Notes: generated by a model not told the origin, from the sequence alone. A stretch of DNA of 21,570 nt from CAZJDM01 sp964544765 (GCA_964544765.1 CAZJDM010000070.1:1-21570), one strand, 5' to 3'; positions 1-8,117 are shown, counted from the stretch's first letter. Numbers and translations: made by a program.

Positions 1-25
1 TACCTATAACGATTGGATACGTTAA

Positions 26-229
26 ATGCCTGGTATTAGAGTTAGAGAAGGTCAAACAATAGAAATTGTATTAAAAATTTTTAAAAGACAAATTGAAAGG
101 GCCGGCGTTATTACAGAAGTACGTAATCGACAAGCCTTTGAAAAACCTAGCGAAAAAGCCAAACGAAAGTCTCTTGCCGCCAAGAAAAGACTTCTAAAGC
201 AAATCAGAAGAACTCGTCAATATTCATAA
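26..229 (+). CDS. rpsU: Small ribosomal subunit protein bS21
   Basis: This 67-residue basic protein matches bS21, a component of the 30S platform near the 3' end of 16S rRNA that helps initiation. It starts with PGIRVREGQTIE, followed by an internal FKRQIERAGVI segment and a Lys/Arg-rich C-terminal helix with AAKKRLLKQIRR. The length is normal for the family. The ATG at 26 is the natural start because the family begins at this residue. No clear Shine-Dalgarno site precedes it; instead TAACG (7-11) and CGTTA (20-24) could form a small stem just upstream of the start. The promoter lies outside the window. The last six bases overlap the end of the convergent protease gene. Confidence 0.97.
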   Translation: MPGIRVREGQTIEIVLKIFKRQIERAGVITEVRNRQAFEKPSEKAKRKSLAAKKRLLKQIRRTRQYS

Positions 230-1765
230 TACATCTTGGATGCTACATCCCCAAAAATTGGGTTTATCTTTGAAATCATCCTCCTGATAGGGATACTTTG
301 CCTTACCTTCTGTAGTGCTTTTTTCAGGATCAGGATCTATAGTATCCTTGGAAGTTAAGGATCCTTTACCTGAATTATTTGATGGTTCAGGTAATCTATC
401 AAGATCTAAATCGCGATATACATTAGATATTTTTATATGACTGGGATGAACTATCTCTTCCTGAGAACTATCTTTTTCATGATAAATAAATGGATTACTA
501 CCCTTATTACCTAGATAATGAATACCGATGATATTGCCCATTTCATTTAAAATCGGACTACCGCTATTACCTGGTACTGTATCTATATTGGTTTTAAAAG
601 ATGGGACTGTTTTTTCGATCTCTTTGACCGTCCCATAAGCTATTTGCATAAAGAATCCTGGAGAATCTGAATACCACTTTCGAATTCTTCTTTTTTCTTT
701 CACAAATTCCATTTTAGCTTTAATTGATTCTAGTTCCCGATTAATATATTCAATTATTTTATTAAGTTCACATTCAACAAAATCCGCATTAACGGCTAAT
801 TGATCAGTTAATTTTTCTTCCTTATTTTCGATTATCTGGTCCACAATCCTCTTTAGGGCAGCTACTTTTGATGACTCATCGTCACTTAGTTTATCTGATT
901 TATCTTTTAAAAACTTTATTTGATTATCTAATTCTTTGGCCCAAGCCTCAGTTTTCTTCACTTCTCTGTCGCAATATTGTTGTATATGAGATGGTTGCTT
1001 AAAAATTATCAATTTATCTTTTTCCTGCTCGGCCCTTAGCAAAAATATCGGTATTAGGCTTCCACGAAAAGTCTCCATAGGATAACCCATTATATAGGCA
1101 CCATCTCCTTCAGATATAGAAATATTAGGATCAAACTTACTAAAGTCAAAATAATGCTCAAAGGAATATTGGATTTTACCTAACACAAAATCCTTTTGAA
1201 ATTGCTTAGCTGGATGCCATTCTGCCTCTAGATATGAAGGGATAACTAATAAATTAAAACTTTTAAAAGGGTATTCACGCTCAACCATTCGTTTTCCTTC
1301 TAAATCAACCTCAGCTGGAACTCTAATGCGTAAATTTTCGCATAAAATACCTGATGAAGAATCTCCCTCATTAAAAAAATCATGGCTTTTATATTTATTA
1401 AGATAGTCATCGCCAAAGTGTTCATCCAAACAGGGCATTATTACGTGATGATTGGTTAAGAAATAACCATCAGGATGGATAAGAAACATAGTGCCTCTGG
1501 TTTTCCATCTAACACCCTCATCATCCTTTTGGCTGCTTTCTTCATTTTTGTGATCGACTTCTAAAATTCTGCCTATAGACCTTACAATAGGTTCTAATTT
1601 GCTGAAAAGATGAGGATTTTGAGTTTTAATAAAAGGACCCTGATAAAAACCTTCAAGTTTATCACTTGATTGTTTTGGTACTCGTAAACAACCAGTTAAT
1701 TGAAGACCTAATAGGATTATTAGTAATAACAGTACGTTGGTATATTTGAAAAATATTTCTCTCAT
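224..1765 (-). CDS. Lipoprotein trypsin-like serine protease, S46-like
   Basis: This 513-residue protein is probably a lipidated periplasmic or outer-membrane serine peptidase. A hydrophobic N-terminus ends in the lipobox LTGC with Cys26. The chymotrypsin-fold signatures are visible: FLIHPDGYFLTNHHV with the candidate catalytic His at 106/107, and GNSGSP with the nucleophile Ser401. Between them lie a GDGAYIMGYP segment (about 220-229) and a charged, probably helical/coiled-coil insertion (about 265-360). That order (His motif, MGYP-like motif, helical insert, TN-D-x3-GNSGSP) recalls the S46 dipeptidyl-peptidase family. However, the protein is shorter than the DPP7-type members as I recall them, and the catalytic Asp is not identified. 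A low-complexity tail (about 450-513) is rich in Ser, Asp and Lys. No clear SD precedes the ATG. Protease class is fairly sure; S46 assignment is an inference. Confidence 0.82.
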   Translation of the reverse strand: MREIFFKYTNVLLLLIILLGLQLTGCLRVPKQSSDKLEGFYQGPFIKTQNPHLFSKLEPIVRSIGRILEVDHKNEESSQKDDEGVRWKTRGTMFLIHPDGYFLTNHHVIMPCLDEHFGDDYLNKYKSHDFFNEGDSSSGILCENLRIRVPAEVDLEGKRMVEREYPFKSFNLLVIPSYLEAEWHPAKQFQKDFVLGKIQYSFEHYFDFSKFDPNISISEGDGAYIMGYPMETFRGSLIPIFLLRAEQEKDKLIIFKQPSHIQQYCDREVKKTEAWAKELDNQIKFLKDKSDKLSDDESSKVAALKRIVDQIIENKEEKLTDQLAVNADFVECELNKIIEYINRELESIKAKMEFVKEKRRIRKWYSDSPGFFMQIAYGTVKEIEKTVPSFKTNIDTVPGNSGSPILNEMGNIIGIHYLGNKGSNPFIYHEKDSSQEEIVHPSHIKISNVYRDLDLDRLPEPSNNSGKGSLTSKDTIDPDPEKSTTEGKAKYPYQEDDFKDKPNFWGCSIQDVL

Positions 1766-1855
1766 ACCAATGTTTTTTCGACCAATATTACTAAAACTTA
1801 AATATTGCTAACCTGACTTTCAATTTTTTTATACAAACAAATAGCAACCTCAACA

Positions 1856-1872
1856 TGATTTACCGTAAATCA
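1856..1872. promoter_or_regulatory. Palindromic operator candidate 1 upstream of amt
   Basis: TGATTTACCGTAAATCA is a perfect 8-bp inverted repeat around one central base. A second copy of its core lies 73 bases downstream (centre to centre), about seven helical turns away. Perfect dyad symmetry plus duplication in a promoter region points to a dimeric DNA-binding protein. The regulator is unknown. Confidence 0.6.
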
Positions 1873-1930
1873 ACAACTATATATTGATAAAAATCAGCTT
1901 ATTGTTATTTCTTACAACTAAAAATTCATA

Positions 1931-1943
1931 ATTTACTGTAAAT
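1931..1943. promoter_or_regulatory. Palindromic operator candidate 2 upstream of amt
   Basis: ATTTACTGTAAAT is a perfect 6-bp inverted repeat around one central base. It shares ATTTAC-N-GTAAAT with the palindrome at 1856-1872, and its flanks (TA before, GA after) are also similar. It lies about 180 bases upstream of the amt start. Confidence 0.6.
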
Positions 1944-2120
1944 GAACAAAAAATGATTGCAAACAAAAATTTTAAGTGCTAATCTCTGTTTTATCACTTT
2001 GTATGTTTTATATATCATTTGAATATCAATATATTAAACAAGATTTATTATGATATTAGGGCTTTGTTATTTAGTAATTTTAAATTTAATTTTTATACTC
2101 ATTAAAAGAAGGAGTGAGCC

Positions 2121-3458
2121 ATGAAATTAAGATTACCGTTTGTTTTTCGCTTAATTTTTATTATATTTTCCTTATTCTTTGCTGGTTCATCCTTCGCAAC
2201 TAATGAACCGATTAATACTTCATTCATTATTCATAATCTCTGGTTATTAATTGCAGCTATTTTAGTTTTTACCATGCATCTAGGTTTTGCAACGTTAGAA
2301 GCTGGTTTAGTACAAAGCAAAAATTGTGTAAATATCCTATTTAAAAATACTGCTATAATTGCCATTGGTCTATTAACCTATGCACTTATAGGTTTTGGAT
2401 TGATGTATCCAGGTGAGGAATTCAAAGGCATGTTAATGGGATTTGCTGGTTTCGGTTTAGATTCTGGTATTGATGGTCTTACCCCAACTTATAATCCAGG
2501 ATATACTTATTGGACCGACTTTTTATTTCAAGCCATGTTTGCGGCAACCACAGCTACTATAGTTTCTGGTGCGGTTGCTGAGAGAATCAAATTGAGTTCA
2601 TTTTTGGTATTCTCAACTCTTTTTGTTACTTTTTGTTATCCAGTGGTTGGTATGTGGAAATGGGGAGGTGGCTTTCTTGATCAGCTGGATATTTCTTTTT
2701 ATGATTTCGCCGGATCAACTATTGTTCACACTGTTGGCGGTTGGGCGGCTTTGACTGGAGCTATAATTCTAGGTCCTCGCTTAGGTAAATTCTCTAATGG
2801 TAAGGCCAACACAATTCCCGCCTCAAACCCTGTTTTAGTTGCTATAGGGGCCTTTCTATTATGGTTTGGATGGTTTGGCTTTAATGGTGGGTCAGTATTA
2901 TCGGCAGACCCAGTCGCTTTATCTTTAGTCTTTGTGACAACTGCTCTGGCAGGTGCAATGGGAGTATTGGGATCGGGAATTACTTCCTGGCTGTTGCAGA
3001 AAAAACCTGATTTATTAATGACACTTAACGGAGCACTTGCCGGTCTTGTTTCAATCACTGCAGGCGCGGATAAGATGTCTCCAATAGAGTCGATGCTGAT
3101 TGGTTTATTAGGTGGAATTTTAGTAGTTTTTTCTACCAAAATAGTTGAAAAATTGGAAATTGACGACCCTGTTGGAGCTGTTTCTGTTCATTTAGTGTGT
3201 GGTATTTGGGGGACTTTGGCAGTGGGCCTTTTTGGTCAGTTAGCTTCATTACAACAATTAATGAGCCAATTAATTGGTATCGGATCAGTAGGCATCTTTA
3301 GCTTTATTTTTTCTTATATTCTTTTTAAAGGAATTGAAAAATCTATTGGTTTGCGAGTAAACCCACAAGAAGAAGAAATTGGTTTAGATATTTCAGAACA
3401 TGCAAACAACATTGGCTTTTATGAAAATAAGCTATATTCACCTGTATTAGAACCTTGA
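2121..3458 (+). CDS. amt: Ammonium transporter, Amt/MEP/Rh family
   Basis: This 445-residue inner-membrane channel moves ammonium or ammonia into the cell. It has an N-terminal signal-like segment (about 1-26, ending SSFA) followed by about eleven membrane segments. The two pore histidines of the family are present in their usual contexts: His203 in IVHTVGGWAALTG and His357 in VGAVSVHLVCGIWG. The segment SGAVAERIK and the C-terminal motif around GLRVNPQEEEIGLD, which in the family contributes to the cytoplasmic tail bound by PII/GlnK proteins, are also typical. No glnK gene lies beside it, which is unusual because amt and glnK are often linked. The start is well set by AAGGAG six bases upstream. 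Two palindromes in the upstream region may control it. The stop codon overlaps the start region of the HNH gene. Confidence 0.97.
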   Translation: MKLRLPFVFRLIFIIFSLFFAGSSFATNEPINTSFIIHNLWLLIAAILVFTMHLGFATLEAGLVQSKNCVNILFKNTAIIAIGLLTYALIGFGLMYPGEEFKGMLMGFAGFGLDSGIDGLTPTYNPGYTYWTDFLFQAMFAATTATIVSGAVAERIKLSSFLVFSTLFVTFCYPVVGMWKWGGGFLDQLDISFYDFAGSTIVHTVGGWAALTGAIILGPRLGKFSNGKANTIPASNPVLVAIGAFLLWFGWFGFNGGSVLSADPVALSLVFVTTALAGAMGVLGSGITSWLLQKKPDLLMTLNGALAGLVSITAGADKMSPIESMLIGLLGGILVVFSTKIVEKLEIDDPVGAVSVHLVCGIWGTLAVGLFGQLASLQQLMSQLIGIGSVGIFSFIFSYILFKGIEKSIGLRVNPQEEEIGLDISEHANNIGFYENKLYSPVLEP

Positions 3459-3460
3459 CA

Positions 3461-3775
3461 ATGACCCCAAATCCGGGTAAATCCCACCTTATGGATAGTT
3501 GGATCTACATTGAAAAAGACAAATCTCATCTTAATAAAGAAAAAGAAAAAGCCAGAAAGCTAAAAAAAACGGCTTGGTGGCAGACTAAATTATCCCAAGG
3601 ACTTTGTCATTATTGTCATCAGACCTTCTCACCCTCAGAATTAACCATGGATCATATTGTGCCATTATCACGACATGGTAAGAGTACCAAAGGCAATGTT
3701 GTACCTTGTTGTCTGAACTGTAATCAGACTAAGAAGTTTTTAACCCCGGTAGAACAAATCCTAAATAATTGTTAA
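3461..3775 (+). CDS. Small HNH endonuclease family protein
   Basis: This protein of about 104 residues has a compact HNH nuclease or zinc-bound beta-beta-alpha fold. A CHYC pair, a DHIVPLSRHGKS segment carrying the Asp-His catalytic pair, an Asn in KGNVVPCC and a closing CLNCNQ pair together give the HNH/Zn signature. The basic N-terminal half (EKEKARKLKKTAWW) matches a small HNH family I know from delta-type proteobacteria, whose role is not established. The start is uncertain. A TTG at 3455 overlaps the amt stop, an ATG at 3461 lies two bases after it, and an ATG at 3491 would leave the conserved DSWIYIEKD start. None has a strong SD, so translation may be coupled to amt. Confidence 0.85.
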   Translation: MTPNPGKSHLMDSWIYIEKDKSHLNKEKEKARKLKKTAWWQTKLSQGLCHYCHQTFSPSELTMDHIVPLSRHGKSTKGNVVPCCLNCNQTKKFLTPVEQILNNC

Positions 3776-3796
3776 TCTCATTGATTGCTCGATATA

Positions 3797-4108
3797 TTAG
3801 GTGTCTCCCTCAGCAGCTTGTCGTAACATAGCTTCCTCTAAAATCTGATCGAATTGGCTAGATGATTCAGCTGCTGGCTTCGAGTCCCGACCCAATCGTT
3901 GATGCAATAAATTACATCCTGTATTAACTGCTCTATTAACTGCTGTTACTGGCTTCACAGAACGGCCACCACTATCTGTTCCTGTTGACCTATAAACCCT
4001 TAATTTCTCAAATTCTGATACATTTATTGGAAATAATTGAAATGATGAAAATACTAAAAATAGTATGAATCCAATGGTTATTGTTTTGTAATTCAGTTTC
4101 AATAACAT
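3797..4108 (-). CDS. Small membrane-anchored protein of unknown function
   Basis: I do not recognise this protein of about 103 residues. An N-terminal hydrophobic helix (about residues 9-27, ITIGFILFLVFSSFQLF) is followed by a polar region with a Gly/Ser-rich stretch, a single Cys and an acidic C-terminus (FDQILEEAMLRQAAEG). It is probably an exported or inner-membrane-anchored small protein. I chose the ATG at 4108 because GAGGG lies eight bases before it. An in-frame ATG at 4126 has no SD and sits inside the AT-rich inverted repeat at 4125-4154. It faces the HNH gene with a 21-base gap. Confidence 0.6.
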   Translation of the reverse strand: MLLKLNYKTITIGFILFLVFSSFQLFPINVSEFEKLRVYRSTGTDSGGRSVKPVTAVNRAVNTGCNLLHQRLGRDSKPAAESSSQFDQILEEAMLRQAAEGDT

Positions 4109-4124
4109 AACATAAGCCCTCAAC

Positions 4125-4154
4125 ATTTAAATATTCAATATTCAATATTTAAAT
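4125..4154. repeat. AT-rich inverted repeat upstream of small membrane protein
   Basis: ATTTAAATATT (4125-4135) and AATATTTAAAT (4144-4154) form a perfect 11-base inverted repeat around an eight-base spacer. It lies just upstream of the SD of the 3797-4108 gene, so it could be a regulator site or a 5' leader hairpin. Confidence 0.5.
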
Positions 4155-4381
4155 ACCCAACTTCTTGTTCCAGATAAAACCGGATAATTTTTAATGTGAT
4201 TATCTATTAATACAATCAGAATACAATATCAAGAAGAATTTACATTTTTCCAACTTTATTTTTACTTTAAATAAAATTAGTTGAGTAAACAATAAAATAC
4301 TGTATTTAAATTTAAGCGATAAATTTAACAAAATAGCAATAATTAAATGATTATGTATTTATTCGAATGAATTAAAAAGAA

Positions 4382-4443
4382 AATCGACCAGGAAGAGACA
4401 ACTTTGTGGGTAAAACCTACAAAATCATCCTCCCAGGTCAATT
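4382..4443 (-). terminator. Long imperfect hairpin, probable terminator
   Basis: On the minus strand, about 50 bases after the stop of the 4496-6130 gene, an inner stem (ATTTTGTAGG with CCCACAAAGT, loop TTTTA) sits inside an outer stem built from the GACCTGGGA and TCCTGGTC arms. It has a few mismatches. The minus-strand product continues into TTTTCTTTTT, as expected for a rho-independent terminator. Confidence 0.55.
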
Positions 4444-4495
4444 TTATATAAAGGCGATTCTAACTTGAATATTAAAAAAATCTAAAACCTTAAAA

Positions 4496-6130
4496 TCACT
4501 TTTTGAACTTACTCACCGCTTCTAACAATACATCACGTTTTGCTCTTAAATCCGCTAGGTATTTTAATAAAGTTTGAGCGATGGCATCATCAGCATCATT
4601 TTGTATCTCAGGCATCGCCTCTTTAAAGGAGCTTACAGTTACTAAAGTGACTAAATGTCTTTCAATCTTCTTAAAAAATCCATCATTCATCTGAGCAGTA
4701 GAAGTATATGTATTTACACAGGTAGTAGTATTACAAGTAAAGCCCATTCCCTCAAATAATTTCTTCTTTAGCCCTTTAGCAAAAGCTTTCTGATCACGTC
4801 TAAAAGCAACTTTAATCACCATATGGCTATTATCACTGTCATAAACAGGCTTAAAAGGATCGTCTTGCTTAAAACTCTTACCAAATGACGAAGTTCTTGG
4901 ACGATTCAAAACAAAGGCCAATTTATGAAAAGCTACATCTAAATTAAAGCGGGCTAAAAAGTCCAATACAGGCTTTGCCCATGTTTTTCCTTTCAACGCT
5001 TTGATGGTTAAACTACCGGTCATATGTAACGCATCAGCATTATCTTGAGTATCAAGATCAACTATATCATTAGATGATTTTCTGGGCCTAGCCAATCTAC
5101 CAAAGGATATAACCGCCCGCAACTTATCCTTCTGATCATAATCCTTATAAGTATCCACTCTTAAAAGGCTTACGGCTGCTTGAGCAGTATTTACTGGACC
5201 CTTTTTTTGATAATAAATACGATTAAGTTCGGCAAAAGATATAGAAACTGGTTTAGGTAATCTTTCATCAATTTTCCGTTGGATGTACCAAGTTGAGGGA
5301 TCATCCTTATCAGGTGTAATTAACTTACCTGGCGCGGGTAAATTATACTGCATATGACCTGTACTACTATCATTACCAACTCTCACCAATACATCTCCCT
5401 GAGAAGATAATGGTCGAGCTAAATCAGCCATGGCTTGTAGTCTATCTGTTTGATTATCATTATTATCAGGGTTAGCACGATACCATAGCTGATGATAACG
5501 CTGAACCACTGAAGTGTATAAATCTTGTTTAAGTTCCTGAGATCTAATAACCACCTGATTCCCAGAAAAATCTATATCACTGTTATTCAGTGATCTTAGT
5601 TCCCATCGGTTCATACCATTCAAGGTTGAAATTAATTTACCCAGCCTACTTCCTACCAATTCATCAAGTAATGAGGGTTGCTGAGATAAATAACCATTGG
5701 TCCAAAAACCACTGGCCCAAACTAACGAAGCATTACTATCAAATTTGGACTCAAATCCTTTTACACCATGAGTAAAATACAAATCAAATAACGAGAAAAC
5801 TCTTAAAAATTGACTAAAATATCCTTCATTAGGAAGGGCACCTGATACAGCTTTGTTACCACTTCCATTACGGATTTGATTCACCCAAAGACTATATCCG
5901 GCGGAAGCTGAAAATAAGTTAGCTAACTGCCTAGTATGATCACTATCGTTGGGAGATCTTATCAACAAAGATTCCGATATATCCTTTTTATACTCTATAT
6001 CATTTTTATCTTTTATATCATTAGTATTAGCATAAGCAATCTGAACAAAAAGAACTACCAAAACACCGAAAATTTTTAAAATATTAAAAAATTTGAAATA
6101 TTTATTTTTTTGATTTTGTTTATTATACAT
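4496..6130 (-). CDS. Exported protein of unknown function, hydrolase partner
   Basis: This 544-residue protein has a basic N-terminus, a hydrophobic stretch (about 17-33) and a likely signal peptidase site after AYA (residue 34), so it is predicted to be exported. I do not recognise a family. The mature part is mixed alpha/beta with no obvious catalytic motif. Its only cysteines seen form a CNTTTC pair in the C-terminal third, which could be a disulphide in the periplasm. The ATG lies two bases after the stop of the upstream hydrolase gene. Its SD (GGGGAGGTGA) lies within the last codons of that gene, so the two are almost certainly co-transcribed and translationally coupled. A hairpin follows. 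It probably works with the hydrolase, but how is unknown. Confidence 0.75.
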   Translation of the reverse strand: MYNKQNQKNKYFKFFNILKIFGVLVVLFVQIAYANTNDIKDKNDIEYKKDISESLLIRSPNDSDHTRQLANLFSASAGYSLWVNQIRNGSGNKAVSGALPNEGYFSQFLRVFSLFDLYFTHGVKGFESKFDSNASLVWASGFWTNGYLSQQPSLLDELVGSRLGKLISTLNGMNRWELRSLNNSDIDFSGNQVVIRSQELKQDLYTSVVQRYHQLWYRANPDNNDNQTDRLQAMADLARPLSSQGDVLVRVGNDSSTGHMQYNLPAPGKLITPDKDDPSTWYIQRKIDERLPKPVSISFAELNRIYYQKKGPVNTAQAAVSLLRVDTYKDYDQKDKLRAVISFGRLARPRKSSNDIVDLDTQDNADALHMTGSLTIKALKGKTWAKPVLDFLARFNLDVAFHKLAFVLNRPRTSSFGKSFKQDDPFKPVYDSDNSHMVIKVAFRRDQKAFAKGLKKKLFEGMGFTCNTTTCVNTYTSTAQMNDGFFKKIERHLVTLVTVSSFKEAMPEIQNDADDAIAQTLLKYLADLRAKRDVLLEAVSKFKK

Positions 6131-6132
6131 AA

Positions 6133-8007
6133 TTACTCACCTCCCCTAGGAGTAGTTAATCGATACAAGGCCAATGTTTCAATTAAAGATACAGCATATG
6201 CTTTACGTGGAAATGTATGTTGATAATAAGGAGTCTCTCCTCTAAGCGGTTTATAAACCTGTCGAAAGGTGATATTCCAGTGAGTTCCTCTTATCTCACC
6301 TAAGTTAACAAAATTGAGACCTTGAAGTTCATCATCAGGTACTAATGTATTTCTGGGCGCTGAAGCAAAAGTAGATCTAGTAAATCCACGAACTTCAAGA
6401 ATAGTTCTTATCGCAGGCTCTGCCCATAATTTATTTAGATCCGATCTGGAAAAGGTCTCACTTAGGGGTCTAAAGTCAAGTGGTAAAGACTTAGTATCCA
6501 TCAATGCCACTTGTGTATCAAATAAACCGCCTGGAGATTCTTCAAAACCACCTACCGAGGTTAAATGAAGAAAAACATTATCAAGACTAAAACGTGGCCA
6601 ATTTATTCTACCGGCTTCATTCATCTGAGGGATTGTTAATGGCGAAGGTGCAGGACCCAGCTCAATTACTGGATCGGGTAAGAAAAAATCTTTTACGTTC
6701 GTAATCGACGACAAATTAAATATAGTAAGCGGGCGATTTAAAGCGGCACTATTTAATCTAGTTAAGTTCCATTTAGCTCTGTAAGATTGAGTTAAAGCTT
6801 GAATTCCCAAAAGTGTCCGTCTTAATTTTTGGGTTTCCAAATAACCTGAGGCACCTTGTAACATAGCATCAACATCAATACCCCATATTTTCAAGGTACT
6901 CTTTAACTCGGGTCGTTGCCAAAAATTAGCGGCAAATCCCATGGCCGGCATCAGGTTTTCTAAAAATTTTCTACCATCAGACTGAGCAAATCTAAGCGCC
7001 GCTTCTATACTATCGTCACCGACAACTTTTATCAGTGAATTTAAACCAGATTGAGCAGGTACGGCCCCCTGAACAGCTCCAGCTAAAGTAACAATGTAAG
7101 AGATACGCTTACGCATATCCGGGAAACTTTCTACTAAAGAAAGGGCAATGGGAGCGCCTTTACTATATCCCACCAAGATTAATTTTTTATCTTTGTATGC
7201 CTTGGGTAAACCTAAAATCCAAGCACGCAAATAACTAGCTGTTTCTCTATCCGTACCCATCGAATTACCCAATTCACTACCCAATGGATGTAAAACATCA
7301 AAACCAACGTCTTTATTGTGGTTACCGTAGAATTTTCTATAAGGTTGCCAAACAGTCTCTCTACCTACAACTTTTCGTGGACGAGTATGAGGTACTGAAT
7401 AATCAAAACCATCACCTGGCTCTTTTACCGGACGGCCATAGTACTCATTGGCTTCCTCAACAATTTCGGGCCAAGTATAGTCAGTAATGGTGTGACTACC
7501 AAATCCAGGAATTACAATCATCACTGTATCGGATAAATTTCCCACAACAATTTTACCTAAAAGGGATTTAAAATAATTACCCTCAGCTTTGCTGTCTTTG
7601 TTACTATCAAGCAAAGAAATCAATTGGGCTGCTTTGGTTCCTTCCCAATCAAAATCCGGTGATGTTTCATCACATAAATCTCCTCCTAATAAACCTTCTC
7701 GAACTCTCTTGTTTCCAAATATTTCTTCCCTTTTTTCAAAAGCAGCATTAGTATTAGGTGCAGAAACAATGGTTCTATAATCCTGATTAACATCATTATA
7801 ACTAAAGTAAATGCTTTTACGCAAAGCTTCTAAATGTTGGGCCGATCCAGGGGTGCCCATGATTTTACCGATATTTCTGGCAAATAGTTTTCCAAATAAT
7901 AACTTCCAATTAACTTGCTTACGTAAGGTTTCTTGACTATCGAATTTATCTGCCCATAAAGGCAAACTCATTGCAAATATCAAGAAAATAAAAAAAAGTT
8001 TTTTCAT
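6133..8007 (-). CDS. Exported alpha/beta-hydrolase (lipase/esterase-like)
   Basis: This protein of about 624 residues has a signal peptide (MKKLFFIFLIFAMSLPLWA) and an alpha/beta-hydrolase core. The strand VMIVIPGFGSH (about 162-172) suggests an oxyanion-hole region. LILVGYSKGAPIALSL carries the nucleophile elbow GYSKG with Ser282. A late GTHWNITF (His576) is a candidate catalytic His. The acid residue was not identified. It is probably a periplasmic or secreted hydrolase acting on an ester or a lipid; substrate unknown. It is much longer than a minimal hydrolase, with large regions before and after the nucleophile. I chose the ATG at 8007, which has GGAG nine bases upstream. A longer frame begins at 8055, but that ATG lies inside the proposed -10 box and would mask the signal peptide. 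It leads an operon with the 4496-6130 gene. Confidence 0.85.
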   Translation of the reverse strand: MKKLFFIFLIFAMSLPLWADKFDSQETLRKQVNWKLLFGKLFARNIGKIMGTPGSAQHLEALRKSIYFSYNDVNQDYRTIVSAPNTNAAFEKREEIFGNKRVREGLLGGDLCDETSPDFDWEGTKAAQLISLLDSNKDSKAEGNYFKSLLGKIVVGNLSDTVMIVIPGFGSHTITDYTWPEIVEEANEYYGRPVKEPGDGFDYSVPHTRPRKVVGRETVWQPYRKFYGNHNKDVGFDVLHPLGSELGNSMGTDRETASYLRAWILGLPKAYKDKKLILVGYSKGAPIALSLVESFPDMRKRISYIVTLAGAVQGAVPAQSGLNSLIKVVGDDSIEAALRFAQSDGRKFLENLMPAMGFAANFWQRPELKSTLKIWGIDVDAMLQGASGYLETQKLRRTLLGIQALTQSYRAKWNLTRLNSAALNRPLTIFNLSSITNVKDFFLPDPVIELGPAPSPLTIPQMNEAGRINWPRFSLDNVFLHLTSVGGFEESPGGLFDTQVALMDTKSLPLDFRPLSETFSRSDLNKLWAEPAIRTILEVRGFTRSTFASAPRNTLVPDDELQGLNFVNLGEIRGTHWNITFRQVYKPLRGETPYYQHTFPRKAYAVSLIETLALYRLTTPRGGE

Positions 8008-8050
8008 ATACCAACTCCATTCCAATAATTCAAAAAATTTATCGTTTTGC

Positions 8051-8078
8051 AACATACCAAGTTTCTTATTTTTGTCAA
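8051..8078 (-). promoter_or_regulatory. Candidate promoter for the hydrolase operon
   Basis: On the minus strand, TTGACA (8073-8078) is followed after 16 bases by TATGTT (8051-8056). The start codon at 8007 lies about 43 bases downstream. The -35 is consensus and the -10 is a partial match. Confidence 0.55.
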
Positions 8079-8088
8079 TCTATAACAA

Positions 8089-8117
8089 TTTACCTTTTGA
8101 TTTTTTTAGTATATAAT
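8089..8117 (+). promoter_or_regulatory. Candidate promoter for the Cys-repeat lipoprotein
   Basis: TTTACC (8089-8094) and a consensus TATAAT (8112-8117) are spaced by 17 bases. The ATG lies 25 bases after the -10. The -35 is only ten bases from the -35 of the divergent hydrolase promoter, so a single bound protein could affect both. Confidence 0.65.

Larger units (their letters stand above)
1766..2120. promoter_or_regulatory. Divergent intergenic region, protease/amt
   Basis: This 355-base AT-rich region separates the divergent protease and ammonium transporter genes and must hold both promoters. It contains two related palindromes (listed separately at 1856-1872 and 1931-1943). I could not pick convincing -35/-10 pairs among the many AT-rich hexamers. 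I saw no sigma-54 TGGCAC-N5-TTGC site. A strong SD (AAGGAG, 2109-2114) precedes the amt start. Confidence 0.6.
4109..4495. other. AT-rich intergenic region
   Basis: This stretch between two minus-strand genes is very AT-rich. It holds the upstream region of the small 3797-4108 gene, with an inverted repeat, and a long imperfect hairpin near 4382-4443 downstream of the 4496-6130 gene. I see no open frame, tRNA or other gene in it. Confidence 0.6.

Noticed and set aside
1766..2120. Sigma-54 promoter for amt
   Set aside because: No TGGCAC-N5-TTGC-like pair was found, although nitrogen genes often use one.
2726..3139. 137-codon frame antisense to amt
   Set aside because: It lies fully inside the certain amt gene, has a Pro/Lys-rich composition typical of an antisense shadow and no family resemblance.
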